Notes under the pieces: model-generated
Told to the model about the DNA's origin: nothing
What the model saw: the letters and a program-made list of their open reading frames with translations, nothing else
Databases searched by the model: none
DNA from: an actinobacterium SCGC AAA278-O22
Lineage (GTDB): Bacteria; Actinomycetota; Actinomycetes; Nanopelagicales; Nanopelagicaceae
Direction of reading: 5' to 3'
Length of the DNA: 64,000 nucleotides
Assembly: GCA_000372185.1 (NCBI GenBank)
Contig: AQUA01000005.1
Location: 52,253-116,252, forward strand
Program-made: the position numbers and the translations under genes
Shown here: positions 1 through 7,772 of the stretch, one piece after another
How positions within the stretch are numbered: the stretch's first letter is position 1
Layout: the number at the start of each line of letters is the position of its first letter

Positions 1-1
1 A

Positions 2-955
2 AATCCAGTGACCGCAATGATTGCAATCAAAGGTGAGACCGCATTTATCGAGATGGCGCAGGCATCGGGGCTATCACAGCTACCTGGTGGTGAGAAGTCA
101 GCACTTACTGCATCTTCATTTGGGGCAGGACAACTTATTCTTGCAGCCCTTAACAATGGTGCGAAGAAGATCATTCTTGCAGTCGGTGGAAGTGCAACAA
201 CGGATGCAGGTTCCGGTGCGCTCCAAGCGCTCGGTGCAAAACTCACTGATAGTGCAGGAAATGAGATTGCACGTGGTGGTGGCGCACTCATCGACTGCGT
301 GAAGATAGATGTTGCTGGGTTAGATCCACGTCTTGCGAATACTTCATTTGTTCTGGCAAGTGATGTTGAAAATCCACTGTTGGGCGTGGAGGGTGCTGCG
401 AGAGTATTTTCACCACAGAAGGGTGCATCACCGAAAGAAGTGGAGCTCCTTGAGAAATCACTTGCCCACTTTGCATCTATCGTTGGTGGCCAATACGCAA
501 CAGCTCCTGGTTCAGGTGCTGCTGGCGGCTTTGGCTTTATGGCATATACATTCCTATCTGCCACAGCAGAGAGCGGTATTGATCTCATCCTCGACCTTGT
601 TGAATTCGATAGGCAGGTAATTGGCGCCGATTACATCATCACCGGTGAAGGTCGCTTTGATTCGCAGAGCGTTAAGGGAAAAGCTCCATGGGGGATCTTG
701 CAGCGCGCTGCGAAATCCTCAATCCCCACATTCTTAATCTGCGGTGATGCGGATACGCATCAAGGTTCGCCCTTCAAGGAAGTCCTCACGCTTACTTCGC
801 TTGAGCCAGATATTGATACATGCATCAGCAATCCTGCTCCCCTAGTTACTCAACTGGGTGCAGAGATTGCAGTACGTATCACTCGTCGTAGAGAAAAAGA
901 AAACCCGCCCACAGTGTGCGTGGACGGGCCTTCCTTACCGCTAATTTATCCGTGA
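2..955 (+). CDS. Glycerate kinase (GlxK/GarK family), 5' end cut by window edge
   Basis: Phosphorylates glycerate to a phosphoglycerate, feeding glyoxylate- or serine-derived carbon into glycolysis in the cytosol. The frame is open from base 2, so the first 50-60 residues lie outside the window; the GTG at base 8 is internal, not the start. Family signatures visible: FIEMAQASGL near the N-terminal end, the Gly-rich VGGSATTDAGSGAL, GAAGGFGFMAYTF, and ITGEGRFDSQSVKGKAP near the C-terminus. The last ~20 residues are read through the terminator hairpin of the opposing permease gene, and the stop codon overlaps that gene's stop by 10 nt. Inference: with the GlcD-like oxidase at 3.5-4.8 kb it could serve glycolate use. 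Family assignment is secure; which phosphoglycerate is made (2- or 3-) cannot be told. Confidence 0.93.
   Translation, partial: NPVTAMIAIKGETAFIEMAQASGLSQLPGGEKSALTASSFGAGQLILAALNNGAKKIILAVGGSATTDAGSGALQALGAKLTDSAGNEIARGGGALIDCVKIDVAGLDPRLANTSFVLASDVENPLLGVEGAARVFSPQKGASPKEVELLEKSLAHFASIVGGQYATAPGSGAAGGFGFMAYTFLSATAESGIDLILDLVEFDRQVIGADYIITGEGRFDSQSVKGKAPWGILQRAAKSSIPTFLICGDADTHQGSPFKEVLTLTSLEPDIDTCISNPAPLVTQLGAEIAVRITRRREKENPPTVCVDGPSLPLIYP
891..928 (-). terminator. Rho-independent terminator of the permease gene
   Basis: Nine-bp stem (904-912 with 920-928, one G-U pair) around a 7-nt loop. On the minus strand it is followed by TTTTCTTTTTCTC, a good U tract. It lies just past the permease stop codon, inside the last codons of the convergent glycerate kinase gene. 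Confidence 0.85.
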
Positions 956-2382
956 ATAGTTGCAACCTCATTGATTGCAGCTGGCTTACTTGACTTCAAG
1001 TAGACAAGTGCGATCAGACCTAGAACCATCCATGCGCCCATTGCATAAGCACCGTATGTCAGTGGTGATGCAAGTTTGACGATAAAGCTCAATCCTGGCA
1101 TTCCAGTAATTCCTGCTGCATTGAAGAAGCCTGGAATTAAGAATAGGAAGCCAACGATTGGTACGAGGATGTGGATTACAGGGTGACGCTCTTCCTTGCG
1201 GTGCTTGGAGAAGTAACCAATACATGCAAGGTTTGCAACCATGTAAACAGGAACAACTGCAACAACAAGACCTGTTGCGATAATTCCGAAGGCCATCTGA
1301 GGTGTGTACTTAGCGCCAAGACCTAGGGCAAGCACAAGTCCAATAACAAGCTGGACGATAACTGCGTTGCGAGGTGTCTTGTGCTTCTGATCAATCTCAG
1401 CAAGTGCCTTAGGGAAGACTCCTGCGCGACCAAATGCATACGCTGTACGGGTAAATACGTTCGCACCAGCATTAGCGTTAGCAATCGTTGAGTTGATGAT
1501 TGCAAAGAGAACCAAGATCCAGAATATAGTTCCAAGACCCTTTGCTAGACCATCCCACGGAGCTCCGTTGTTTGATGCTGCAAAGTCCTTGAACTTTTCA
1601 GGACCAAATGCAACTGTTGCTGCATATGTTGTAAATGCATAGAGAGCTCCGATTGAGAGCGTTGCATACATCACAGCCTTAGGAATGTTCTTCCGTGGGT
1701 TCTCTGTCTCTTCAGCAAGTGGTGCTGCAGCTTCAAAGCCTGAGAATGCAAGGAGACAGAAGACAGATCCTGCGATTACGCCTGACCAACCGGTGAATCC
1801 TTCAGCATTTGCATAGTGTGGTGAGAAGACTGCGAGGTCGTTATTTCCGCCAGCCTTCACAACGAGGATGATGCCAACAATAAGGAAGACGCCGATTTCA
1901 ATCGCACCAAGGATGACACCTGTGCGAGCTGATGAACGAACACCCTTATAAACAATCCAACCAACAAGAAGAGTTCCAGCAACTGTGAAGATCCACCAGT
2001 TATTTGTTGAGAATGATTCTTGTTCAGAGTGCCATTCACCAGCAACGGTATAACCGAGTTGAAGCATGACAAGTGGAACGATCAAGATTTCAACTGCTGC
2101 ATAAGCCCAACCAACAAGGAATCCAACCCAAGGGCGAAGACCAACAGCGCTATAGGTAGCAACTGATCCTGCTGAAGGAATATGTGCGGCTAGCTGACCG
2201 ATGCTTGATGCTGTAAAGAAGATGCCAAAGAAGGCAAAGACGACTGCTAATGGAAGCGCGCCACCTGCAAGAGGTGATCCAAATGGAATTGAGGCTGCGA
2301 TTGCAGCTCCTGGGGCCATGGAACAGATTGATTGGAATACGACTTCGCGTAATCCAACGGCATTACGTTCGAGTTGAGCCAC
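946..2382 (-). CDS. APC-superfamily amino-acid permease
   Basis: Integral membrane transporter, probably amino acid or polyamine uptake by cation symport; the substrate cannot be read from sequence. The N-terminal region LREVVFQSICSMAPGAAIAA is typical of the APC family, and about 12-13 hydrophobic segments follow, including GGALPLAVVFAFFGIFF and LLAFSGFEAAAPLAEET, the conserved helix 6 region. Start chosen at GTG 2382 (VAQLERN...), which has a strong AAGGAG at 2391-2396 with 8-nt spacing. The longer frame from GTG 2421 has no ribosome site. That gives 478 residues, normal for the family. Transcribed alone and ended by the terminator at 891-928. Confidence 0.9.
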   Translation of the reverse strand: MAQLERNAVGLREVVFQSICSMAPGAAIAASIPFGSPLAGGALPLAVVFAFFGIFFTASSIGQLAAHIPSAGSVATYSAVGLRPWVGFLVGWAYAAVEILIVPLVMLQLGYTVAGEWHSEQESFSTNNWWIFTVAGTLLVGWIVYKGVRSSARTGVILGAIEIGVFLIVGIILVVKAGGNNDLAVFSPHYANAEGFTGWSGVIAGSVFCLLAFSGFEAAAPLAEETENPRKNIPKAVMYATLSIGALYAFTTYAATVAFGPEKFKDFAASNNGAPWDGLAKGLGTIFWILVLFAIINSTIANANAGANVFTRTAYAFGRAGVFPKALAEIDQKHKTPRNAVIVQLVIGLVLALGLGAKYTPQMAFGIIATGLVVAVVPVYMVANLACIGYFSKHRKEERHPVIHILVPIVGFLFLIPGFFNAAGITGMPGLSFIVKLASPLTYGAYAMGAWMVLGLIALVYLKSSKPAAINEVATIHG

Positions 2383-2390
2383 TGTTGATT

Positions 2391-2396
2391 CTCCTT
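2391..2396 (-). promoter_or_regulatory. Strong Shine-Dalgarno that sets the permease start
   Basis: AAGGAG on the minus strand, 8 nt before GTG 2382. One of the few strong ribosome sites in the window; it argues against the 13-residue longer start at 2421. Confidence 0.8.
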
Positions 2397-2431
2397 GTAG
2401 TTCGTAAGTGGGTGATTCCACTTTCTATACA

Positions 2432-2445
2432 AGGAAAAGTTTCCT
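2432..2445. promoter_or_regulatory. Short inverted repeat upstream of the permease gene
   Basis: AGGAAA-AG-TTTCCT, a perfect 6-bp inverted repeat 50 nt upstream of the permease start in the 100-nt gap to the acetamidase gene. It could be an operator; there is no other evidence. Confidence 0.25.
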
Positions 2446-2485
2446 CTGAGCTATATGCCTCTAGCAAGCACATTCACTCAAGTGT

Positions 2486-3409
2486 TTACATATTTTTAAA
2501 GGGGTGTGGAGCGCGTGAAATCTTCGGTACGCGCATCTTCGCCACAGCAAATCCATCTGGCATTGGGTGACAGTTCTGGGCAATACCCAAATCCCCTGCC
2601 ACAGATAGGAAGATAAAGGCATCTTCAATGGTAAAGCCCCATTCATCAACGAGAAGCTTTGCAGCTTCATCGCATGCAATTTTGAGAGCATCTTGAATAT
2701 TGCTGGCTGTGCCATGTGTTACCCAAGAGTCTTTAAGTTCTGTAATTGGCCAACCACCAGCATTGCCCTTGATCAAATCAACTTTAATAATTCCTTTTCC
2801 ACCGATTTCAACACCAGTACCTGAAATCTCGCCATCGCCCATAGATGCATGCATATCTCCAATTGCAAGCATTGCACCTGGCTGGAAGACAGGAAGGTGA
2901 ACAGTTGCACCAATGCCATTGAGGTGATCATCCATATTTCCACCATGGCGATCTGCAAAGAATGTTCCAATCTCTCCCTTTGCAGGTGCAACACCAATCA
3001 CACCAAACATAGGACGTGCAGGAAAAGTCACTCCATTAGATTCCATTGTGATCGTGCCATCTTTTACATGAAAGATTCGAGTTGACGGTGCTTGTGACTT
3101 ATCAACGAGTTGGCCCCACTCAGGGATCACCATTCCAGCACCCTTAGGTCCTGGTTGTATATCAATCAGAGTCACAGAAAGTGAATCTCCTGGCTCGGCA
3201 CCGATTACTTCGATAGGACCTGTCGCGCTATTGATGCGCGTCATATCGAGATTGAGCAAAGTGTCTTCTTGCGATTGAACCTGCCCTGTAAAGCAATCCC
3301 ACGTCTCAATTTCAATGACAGTTCCTGGCTCCACAGAAACCACAGGCTTCATTGATGCTTCGTACTTCCAGATGTGTTGGTCTTTTGAAATCTTGACGGT
3401 TGGGTTCAT
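2486..3409 (-). CDS. Acetamidase/formamidase family amidohydrolase
   Basis: 307 residues of the FmdA/AmdA family, metal-dependent cytosolic enzymes that hydrolyse short amides (formamide, acetamide) to ammonia and the acid. Family signs: WDCFTGQ, the stretch EPGDSLSVTLIDIQPG, FFADRHGGNMD, AIGDMHASMGDGEISGTGVE and the C-terminal ...DLGIAQNCHPMPDGFAVAKM. Full length for the family. Next to an amino-acid permease and a flavin oxidase, so a role in scavenging organic nitrogen is plausible. The start ATG is 6 nt behind a -10 box (3416-3421), so the mRNA is probably leaderless. The true amide substrate is unknown. Confidence 0.92.
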   Translation of the reverse strand: MNPTVKISKDQHIWKYEASMKPVVSVEPGTVIEIETWDCFTGQVQSQEDTLLNLDMTRINSATGPIEVIGAEPGDSLSVTLIDIQPGPKGAGMVIPEWGQLVDKSQAPSTRIFHVKDGTITMESNGVTFPARPMFGVIGVAPAKGEIGTFFADRHGGNMDDHLNGIGATVHLPVFQPGAMLAIGDMHASMGDGEISGTGVEIGGKGIIKVDLIKGNAGGWPITELKDSWVTHGTASNIQDALKIACDEAAKLLVDEWGFTIEDAFIFLSVAGDLGIAQNCHPMPDGFAVAKMRVPKISRAPHPFKNM

Positions 3410-3415
3410 ATGAAA

Positions 3416-3421
3416 AACTTA
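3416..3421 (-). promoter_or_regulatory. -10 box TAAGTT, leaderless start of the acetamidase gene
   Basis: TAAGTT, then 6 nt, then ATG at 3409 on the minus strand. Fits a TANNNT box with transcription starting at or next to the start codon. No Shine-Dalgarno is present. Confidence 0.5.
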
Positions 3422-3452
3422 GCAGGAGAGCAAGGAAAATACAGCGTGAAAC

Positions 3453-4844
3453 TTAAGAAAAGATTTTGCCAGGGTTGAGAATTCCGTTGGGGTCTAAAGC
3501 CAATTTGATGGATTTCATGACGGCAATAGATGACTCCCCTGCCTCTTCAAGGAGTGAATCAATCTTTCCGGCGCCGATTCCATGTTCGCCGGTACATGTT
3601 CCACCCATGGCGATAATCGCTGATGTCGTCTTATGTGTGAGCTCGCGAATCTGATCGAGCTCTTCTGGCTTAGTTGGGTCGGTAACGATAAAGGTGTGGA
3701 AATTTCCATCTGCAACATGGCCCAGAATCGAATGTGGAAATGGGGATTCCTTTAAATATTTCTCAGCAATTGCAACGGCATCAGCAAGTTTTGAAAGTGG
3801 AACTGCAGCATCGGTGCTGATTGCGCGCTTACCCGGAAATGCTGCAATTCCTGCCCAATATGCATTGTGGCGCGCCTGCCATAACTTACGTCGTTCACCT
3901 TCTTCAGATGTCCACTCGAAATCAGTTCCGCCGAAGTCGCTCGTTATCTCTTGGACAACTTTGGCATCTTCTTCAACGCCACGAGGCGAACCATGGAATT
4001 CAAAGAGAAGAGTGGGGGCTTCTTGAAGAGTCAGACCATCATGCGCGTTGACGTTTCTAATTGATTGCGCATCGAGGAATTCGCAGCGAGCAATCGCAAC
4101 GCCAGAACGAACAATTGCGATTGCCGCTTGTACTCCATCGGCAAGAGATGGAAAACGTGAAACTGCGGCTGCCATCTTTTCAGGGATGCCAAATACGCGC
4201 AGAGTTACTTCGGTAACGATTGCGAGAGTTCCTTCAGATCCGACAATTAAGCGCGTTAAGTCATAACCAGCAGAAAGTTTGCGAGTCTCGCGTCCTGCAT
4301 GGATTACTGTTCCATCTGCAAGAACTGCGGTGAGTTTTAATACGTTTTCGCGCATCGACCCGTAGCGAACAGTCGTTGTTCCGGCGGCTCCGGTAGATGT
4401 CATCCCACCGATAGTTGCATCGGCACCAGGATCGACTGAGAAGAAGAGTCCATCATTGGCCAACTTCTTATTAAGCGCCATGCGCTTAACGCCAGCCTGC
4501 ACAGTGACAGTGAGATCGTCTGGTGAAATCGCAAGGATTTTATCCATCTCACTTAAGTCGAGTGAGATTCCGCCAAAGAGCGGCAAGACATGCCCTTCGA
4601 GAGATGAGCCCACACCAAATGCAACTACAGGAATCTTTTCGGAGTTGCAGTAAGCAAGAACTTTTGAAACTTCTTCGGTGGAGTGCACTGTGACTACAGC
4701 AGATGGTCGAACGGGTGGAAAGGCTGATTCATCGCGCCCATGGGCATCAAGCACGGATTCATTTTGTGAGATGCGCCCGCTTACAAAAGATGAGAGTGCC
4801 CGTACTTGCGCATCTGTGAGATCAACGCGTTCTGCAAAAGCCAT
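3453..4844 (-). CDS. GlcD-type FAD-binding 2-hydroxyacid oxidase/dehydrogenase
   Basis: About 463 residues of the vanillyl-alcohol-oxidase fold family (D-lactate, glycolate or D-2-hydroxyglutarate dehydrogenases). The FAD-binding half holds VVAFGVGSSLEGHVLPLFGG and VDPGADATIGGMTSTGAAGT; the C-terminal half holds GHVADGNFHTFI and GTCTGEHGIGAGK, whose His residues bind the metal/substrate carboxylate in this family. It oxidises a 2-hydroxyacid to the 2-oxoacid, passing electrons to quinone or another carrier. Start taken at ATG 4844 (MAFAERVDL); the longer TTG start at 4874 runs almost into tRNA-Glu. No GlcE/GlcF partners nearby, so probably a single-subunit enzyme. The substrate is unresolved; glycolate would fit the glycerate kinase 3 kb away. 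Confidence 0.9.
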   Translation of the reverse strand: MAFAERVDLTDAQVRALSSFVSGRISQNESVLDAHGRDESAFPPVRPSAVVTVHSTEEVSKVLAYCNSEKIPVVAFGVGSSLEGHVLPLFGGISLDLSEMDKILAISPDDLTVTVQAGVKRMALNKKLANDGLFFSVDPGADATIGGMTSTGAAGTTTVRYGSMRENVLKLTAVLADGTVIHAGRETRKLSAGYDLTRLIVGSEGTLAIVTEVTLRVFGIPEKMAAAVSRFPSLADGVQAAIAIVRSGVAIARCEFLDAQSIRNVNAHDGLTLQEAPTLLFEFHGSPRGVEEDAKVVQEITSDFGGTDFEWTSEEGERRKLWQARHNAYWAGIAAFPGKRAISTDAAVPLSKLADAVAIAEKYLKESPFPHSILGHVADGNFHTFIVTDPTKPEELDQIRELTHKTTSAIIAMGGTCTGEHGIGAGKIDSLLEEAGESSIAVMKSIKLALDPNGILNPGKIFS

Positions 4845-4881
4845 CACTATCTCGATTCTTATCGATGTGCGCAACGAACTG

Positions 4882-4954
4882 TAGCCCCGAAGGGATTCGA
4901 ACCCTCGTAGCTGACTTGAGAAGCCAGAGTCCTAGGCCGCTAGACGACGGGGCC
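4882..4954 (-). tRNA. tRNA-Glu (anticodon CTC)
   Basis: 73-nt cloverleaf on the minus strand: acceptor starts GGCCCCG and ends CGGGGCT plus discriminator A; anticodon stem CTGGC/GTCAG around loop TTCTCAA, giving CTC (codon GAG); T-loop GGTTCGAATCC. CCA is not encoded. It lies downstream of tRNA-Gln and gltX on the same strand. Confidence 0.95.
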
Positions 4955-5010
4955 GTGCCAAAAAATAACTAGGACAAACATATGTAATTGTTATTCACTT
5001 GTGTACTGCG

Positions 5011-5082
5011 CTGGGGTACCAGGACTCGAACCTAGACTTACTGAACCAGAATCAGCAGGGCTGCCAATTACCCCATACCCCA
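5011..5082 (-). tRNA. tRNA-Gln (anticodon CTG)
   Basis: 72-nt cloverleaf: acceptor TGGGGTA/TACCCCA, anticodon stem GCTGA/TCAGT around loop TTCTGGT, giving CTG (codon CAG); T-arm GGTTCGAGTCC. It sits between gltX and tRNA-Glu(CTC) and may be co-transcribed with them. Confidence 0.95.
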
Positions 5083-5173
5083 ATATTTCTCAGATATTTT
5101 CGATGACTATCTCAAAGATCTGATTTCTTACCTTTAGGCAAGGCAGAAGTTTACCTCAAGAAATTAGCGAGGG

Positions 5174-6637
5174 TTACAGAGCCAGAGCCTGAGAAATACG
5201 GGCTAAGCAGGCCGCTTTGCCGAGTAACTCCATTGATTCAAAGAGTGGTGGAGAAATTGTGCTGCCTGTCGTTGCAATGCGAAGTGCAGTAAATGCAATA
5301 CGTGGCTTGAGACCAAGTTCTTCAATCAGTGAGGCGCGAAGTACTGCCTCGATTGATTCATGGTTCCACGTTGCAACGCCTTCAAGATCTGCAAGTGAAC
5401 GCTTCAAAATATCTCTGGCAGATGCATCAGCAATTTTACTTACTGCATCGGCATCAACTGCAAACTCTTTGACGAAGAGAAACTTAAGAAGTTGTGGAGC
5501 TTCATCGAGCTTAACGATACGTTCTTGAATGAGTGGAAGCGCCTTCTTGACCAGTGCAATTTCGCCGTCTGTGCCGGTAATGACGCCCGCCTTGATGAGA
5601 AATGGCTGTGTCCAGTGCGCAAACTCTTCGAGGCTAAGCGCACGGATTTTATCTCCGTTAATTGCCTCAAGCTTCTTCATATCAAAACGTGCAGGAGATG
5701 AGTGAACCTTTTCAACGGTGAAGAGTTCGGTAAGTTCCTGCATCGAAATATTTTCTCGATCATCACCTGGTGACCAGCCAAGCAGTGCCAGATAGTTACA
5801 GATTGCTTCAGGTAAATAACCTTGTTCGCGATACCACGCGATAGAGACTTCGCCGTTGCGCTTAGAGAGCTTGGCGTTGTCTTGGCCCATCACAAATGGA
5901 AGGTGGGCAAAGACTGGGTAATCCTCTTCTTTAACGCCCATCGCTTGATAGACGCGAATTTGGCGAGGAGTAGATGAGAGCAGATCTTCACCACGAAGAA
6001 CGTGGGTGACGCCCATCAAAACATCATCGACAGCAACTGCGAGGGTGTAGAGCGGTGAACCGTCAGCGCGAACAAGAACAAAATCAGGAACAAATTTGTG
6101 ATCAAAGGTGACTTCGCCACGTATCTCATCTTTAAAAGTAGTTGTGCCATCAGGCATGCGCATACGCACTACACCTTCACGACCCTGTGCCTTATATGCC
6201 GCAATTTGATCTGCAGTGAGATCACGACAATGGCCGTTATAACCAGGTGCAACATTTGCTTTACGCTGTTCTTCGCGCACTGCTTCAAGTTCTTCTGGTG
6301 AGCAGTAGCAGTAGTACGCATCCTTCTGATCTAAAAACTTCTGCGCCCATTCTGCATAGATACCAAGTCGCTGTGATTGCAGGTAAGGACCATTTGGTCC
6401 CCCAACTTCTGGGCCCTCATCCCATTGAAGACCAAGCCACTTGAGAGTGTCGATGGCAGCTTTAATGTATTCATCGGTCACACGCGTCGTATCGGTATCT
6501 TCGATGCGGAACAAGAATGTTCCACCGGTGTGGCGCGCATAAGCCCAGTCGAAGAGCGCAGTGCGGATATTGCCGACGTGAAGATCACCGGTTGGAGATG
6601 GTGCAAAGCGGACCTTAACTTTTTTAGTAGTGCTCAT
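5174..6637 (-). CDS. gltX: Glutamyl-tRNA synthetase
   Basis: 487-residue class I aminoacyl-tRNA synthetase charging tRNA-Glu in the cytosol. HIGH-type motif HVGN at residues 20-23 within RFAPSPTGDLHVGN; KMSKS-type motif KLSKRNG in the middle; the discriminating insert region HCRDLTADQ is also seen. Start codon overlaps the stop of the upstream FAH-family gene (ATGA, 6634-6637), so both are one transcript. In actinobacteria GluRS is usually non-discriminating and also charges tRNA-Gln, with GatCAB converting Glu-tRNA-Gln to Gln-tRNA-Gln; the tRNA-Gln just downstream fits that, though the gat genes are not in this window. Confidence 0.97.
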   Translation of the reverse strand: MSTTKKVKVRFAPSPTGDLHVGNIRTALFDWAYARHTGGTFLFRIEDTDTTRVTDEYIKAAIDTLKWLGLQWDEGPEVGGPNGPYLQSQRLGIYAEWAQKFLDQKDAYYCYCSPEELEAVREEQRKANVAPGYNGHCRDLTADQIAAYKAQGREGVVRMRMPDGTTTFKDEIRGEVTFDHKFVPDFVLVRADGSPLYTLAVAVDDVLMGVTHVLRGEDLLSSTPRQIRVYQAMGVKEEDYPVFAHLPFVMGQDNAKLSKRNGEVSIAWYREQGYLPEAICNYLALLGWSPGDDRENISMQELTELFTVEKVHSSPARFDMKKLEAINGDKIRALSLEEFAHWTQPFLIKAGVITGTDGEIALVKKALPLIQERIVKLDEAPQLLKFLFVKEFAVDADAVSKIADASARDILKRSLADLEGVATWNHESIEAVLRASLIEELGLKPRIAFTALRIATTGSTISPPLFESMELLGKAACLARISQALAL

Positions 6638-7422
6638 GGACGCGCGCTCACCTTATTGGTTAATTGGCCGAGGCCTTCGATGGATACAGCAATAGTAGAT
6701 TTTTCAGGCATTGGACCAATTCCTGCTGGTGTTCCGGTGATGATGACATCGCCGGGCAGCAGTGTCATTACTTGGGTAACAAAGTGAACAATATCTTCGA
6801 CGGTAAAGATCATGTCAGAAAGCTTTGCATCTTGCTTGATCTCACCATTAAGAGTTGAGGTGATGCGTTGTGTTCCCGGTACAAATTCAGTCTCAATCCA
6901 AGGTCCTAGCGGACAGAAGGTATCGAATGATTTTGCCCGCATCCATTGGCCATCACGCTTTTGTAGTTCGCGACAGGTCACATCATTTGCCAAGGTGTAT
7001 CCAAAAATCACATCTTTCACGCGCTCTTTAGGAACTTCTTTGCAGACACGGCCAATAACAATGGCAAGCTCTGCTTCGTAATCAATGGATGGAGCCATCG
7101 CAGGCCAGACAATGGTGTCCCCTGGCCCAATCACTGCAGTATTTGGCTTTAAGAAGATGATGGGTTCGTCGGGCACTACGCCGCCCATTTCAGCAGCGTG
7201 ATCTGCATAGTTTTTACCTACTGCAACAATTTTGGAGCGCGGGATAACTGGAGCCAAGAGGCGCACTTTAGTGAGATCAATCTTTGCCGCTGTCTTCTGG
7301 ATACCATGATAAATCGGATCGCCAGAGATGATCGAAATCTGATTATCTTCTTCAAGGATTCCAAAGAGCGGATCGGTGCCGACACCTGCATCAGGTTGAG
7401 GTGTAAATCGAACAACGCGCAT
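6634..7422 (-). CDS. Fumarylacetoacetate hydrolase (FAH) family protein
   Basis: 262 residues with the FAH fold: VGKNYADHAAEMG, IIFLKPNTAVIGPGD, the metal ligands in DYEAELAIVIG, GYTLANDVTCRELQ, and VITGTPAGIGPM. Members are Mg/Mn-dependent hydrolases or decarboxylases such as acylpyruvate hydrolase, 2-hydroxyhepta-2,4-diene-1,7-dioate isomerase or oxaloacetate decarboxylase. The same FAH-gltX pairing is common in actinobacteria, where the exact substrate is usually unassigned; acylpyruvase/oxaloacetate decarboxylase is the likeliest guess. It overlaps gltX by 4 nt and leads the operon. A -10 box stands 6 nt before its ATG. Confidence 0.92.
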   Translation of the reverse strand: MRVVRFTPQPDAGVGTDPLFGILEEDNQISIISGDPIYHGIQKTAAKIDLTKVRLLAPVIPRSKIVAVGKNYADHAAEMGGVVPDEPIIFLKPNTAVIGPGDTIVWPAMAPSIDYEAELAIVIGRVCKEVPKERVKDVIFGYTLANDVTCRELQKRDGQWMRAKSFDTFCPLGPWIETEFVPGTQRITSTLNGEIKQDAKLSDMIFTVEDIVHFVTQVMTLLPGDVIITGTPAGIGPMPEKSTIAVSIEGLGQLTNKVSARP

Positions 7423-7428
7423 TGGGCA

Positions 7429-7434
7429 ATCTTA
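7429..7434 (-). promoter_or_regulatory. -10 box TAAGAT, leaderless start of the FAH-gltX operon
   Basis: TAAGAT, 6 nt, then ATG at 7422 on the minus strand; no ribosome site. Confidence 0.5.
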
Positions 7435-7454
7435 TCTTTAAGCGGTAAATAAGG

Positions 7455-7772
7455 CTAAAGCGCGCTTTCCTTACCGTCTGAATCGATGTAGAAAATCGTG
7501 GCAGTAGGTGCAAAATCCTTAATTGCCTTGCTATTTGCAGGTTGTGATCCAGCAGCAACAACGCTCTCAATCCCAGTAATTCCTGATGCAAGTGCAACTG
7601 TGAGAACTGCTTCAAAAGCATCAAGGTTCAGCGAAGGTGATGTCACGTTGATTGCAATGTAGGTGCGCCCTGTGTTATCGCGAAGTGCGGCAGCTTGTTG
7701 CGCACCACTACGGGCAAGAGTGGAAGTAGCGAGAGTGACCAGCTTTGTATCTTCTGGATTATTCATGCTCAT
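7455..7772 (-). CDS. Cytidine-deaminase-like fold protein, probably not a deaminase
   Basis: About 105 residues. By position (after phoH-ybeY-corC) it matches the small cytidine-deaminase-like protein that precedes era in many actinobacteria. The sequence keeps the fold's pattern (YIAINVTSPSLNLDAFEAVL, SGITGIESVVA) but has no Cys at all and lacks the Cys/His-Ala-Glu and Pro-Cys-x-x-Cys zinc motifs, so catalysis is not expected. The start is ATG 7772 or ATG 7766; both overlap the end of corC and share AGGAG at 7777-7781, with spacings of 4 and 10 nt. No era gene follows; the next gene is the FAH-gltX operon with its own promoter. Function unknown. Confidence 0.75.
   Translation of the reverse strand: MSMNNPEDTKLVTLATSTLARSGAQQAAALRDNTGRTYIAINVTSPSLNLDAFEAVLTVALASGITGIESVVAAGSQPANSKAIKDFAPTATIFYIDSDGKESAL

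Noticed and set aside
893..955. Frameshift or false end in glycerate kinase because its tail reads through a terminator hairpin
   Set aside because: The domain is complete before the tail and the stop is in the normal range; short convergent overlaps occur elsewhere in the window.
4882..5082. tRNA pair as an integration site for a mobile element
   Set aside because: No integrase and no repeat of a tRNA 3' end nearby; both tRNAs sit in a conserved neighbourhood with gltX.
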